A stretch of 6,072 nucleotides of DNA from CAYLNG01 sp964497855 (lineage in GTDB: Bacteria; Verrucomicrobiota; Kiritimatiellia; SS1-B-03-39; UBA6053), in NCBI GenBank assembly GCA_964497855.1, contig CAZCFM010000178.1:1-6072 (forward strand), written 5' to 3'. Positions 6,062 through 6,072 of the stretch are shown piece by piece (position 1 is the stretch's first letter; each line of letters begins with the position of its first letter). Both the position numbers and the translations under genes were made by a program. The notes below the pieces were generated by a model that was not told where the DNA came from, ran no database searches, and was given only the letters and a program-made list of their open reading frames with translations.

Positions 6062-6072
6062 TGTTCTGTTGC

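Noticed and set aside
1..6072. CRISPR array, tRNA/rRNA, insertion sequence or attachment site
   Set aside because: No regularly spaced repeats, tRNA-like folds, transposase genes or paired terminal repeats were seen on reading both strands.

Overview
The window is GC-rich bacterial DNA with four confidently called protein genes. The organism is Gram-negative (diderm). A lipoprotein membrane-fusion protein and a MacB-type ABC transporter imply an envelope with a periplasm. Nothing in the sequence fixes the phylum; a Verrucomicrobiota-like or other high-GC diderm would fit, but that is only an impression.

Layout: 1-300 is non-coding. It holds a probable minus-strand intrinsic terminator at the edge (1-36), a sigma70-like plus-strand promoter candidate (44-74), two strong hairpins (123-165 and 172-203) and a G-rich stretch that runs into the start codon at 301. 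Positions 301-1647 (+) encode a 12-helix APC-superfamily amino acid permease. Positions 6026 down to 1544 (-) form a compact three-gene operon: an MscS-fold membrane protein with a secreted coiled-coil N-terminus (6026-4404), a lipoprotein periplasmic adaptor of the MacA/HlyD type (4407-3226), and a MacB-type fused ATPase-permease (3229-1544). Both internal junctions are 4-base ATGA stop/start overlaps, so the three proteins are probably made together.

The adaptor and the fused ABC protein look like the two inner parts of a tripartite MacAB-like efflux or envelope-stress machine; no outer-membrane TolC-like gene is in the window. The first gene of the operon is the unusual part. It keeps MscS-fold landmarks (a beta-domain after the third helix and an FPQ-type C-terminal strand), but appears to carry two tandem beta-domain units and a polar pore-helix region. 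A coupled MscS-like/adaptor/MacB unit is the best candidate here for an undescribed system.

The permease and the operon converge, and their coding regions overlap tail to tail by 104 bp. The hydrophilic C-terminal tail of the permease is written antisense to the conserved last membrane segment of the ABC protein. There is no room for terminators between them, so mutual antisense transcription is likely.
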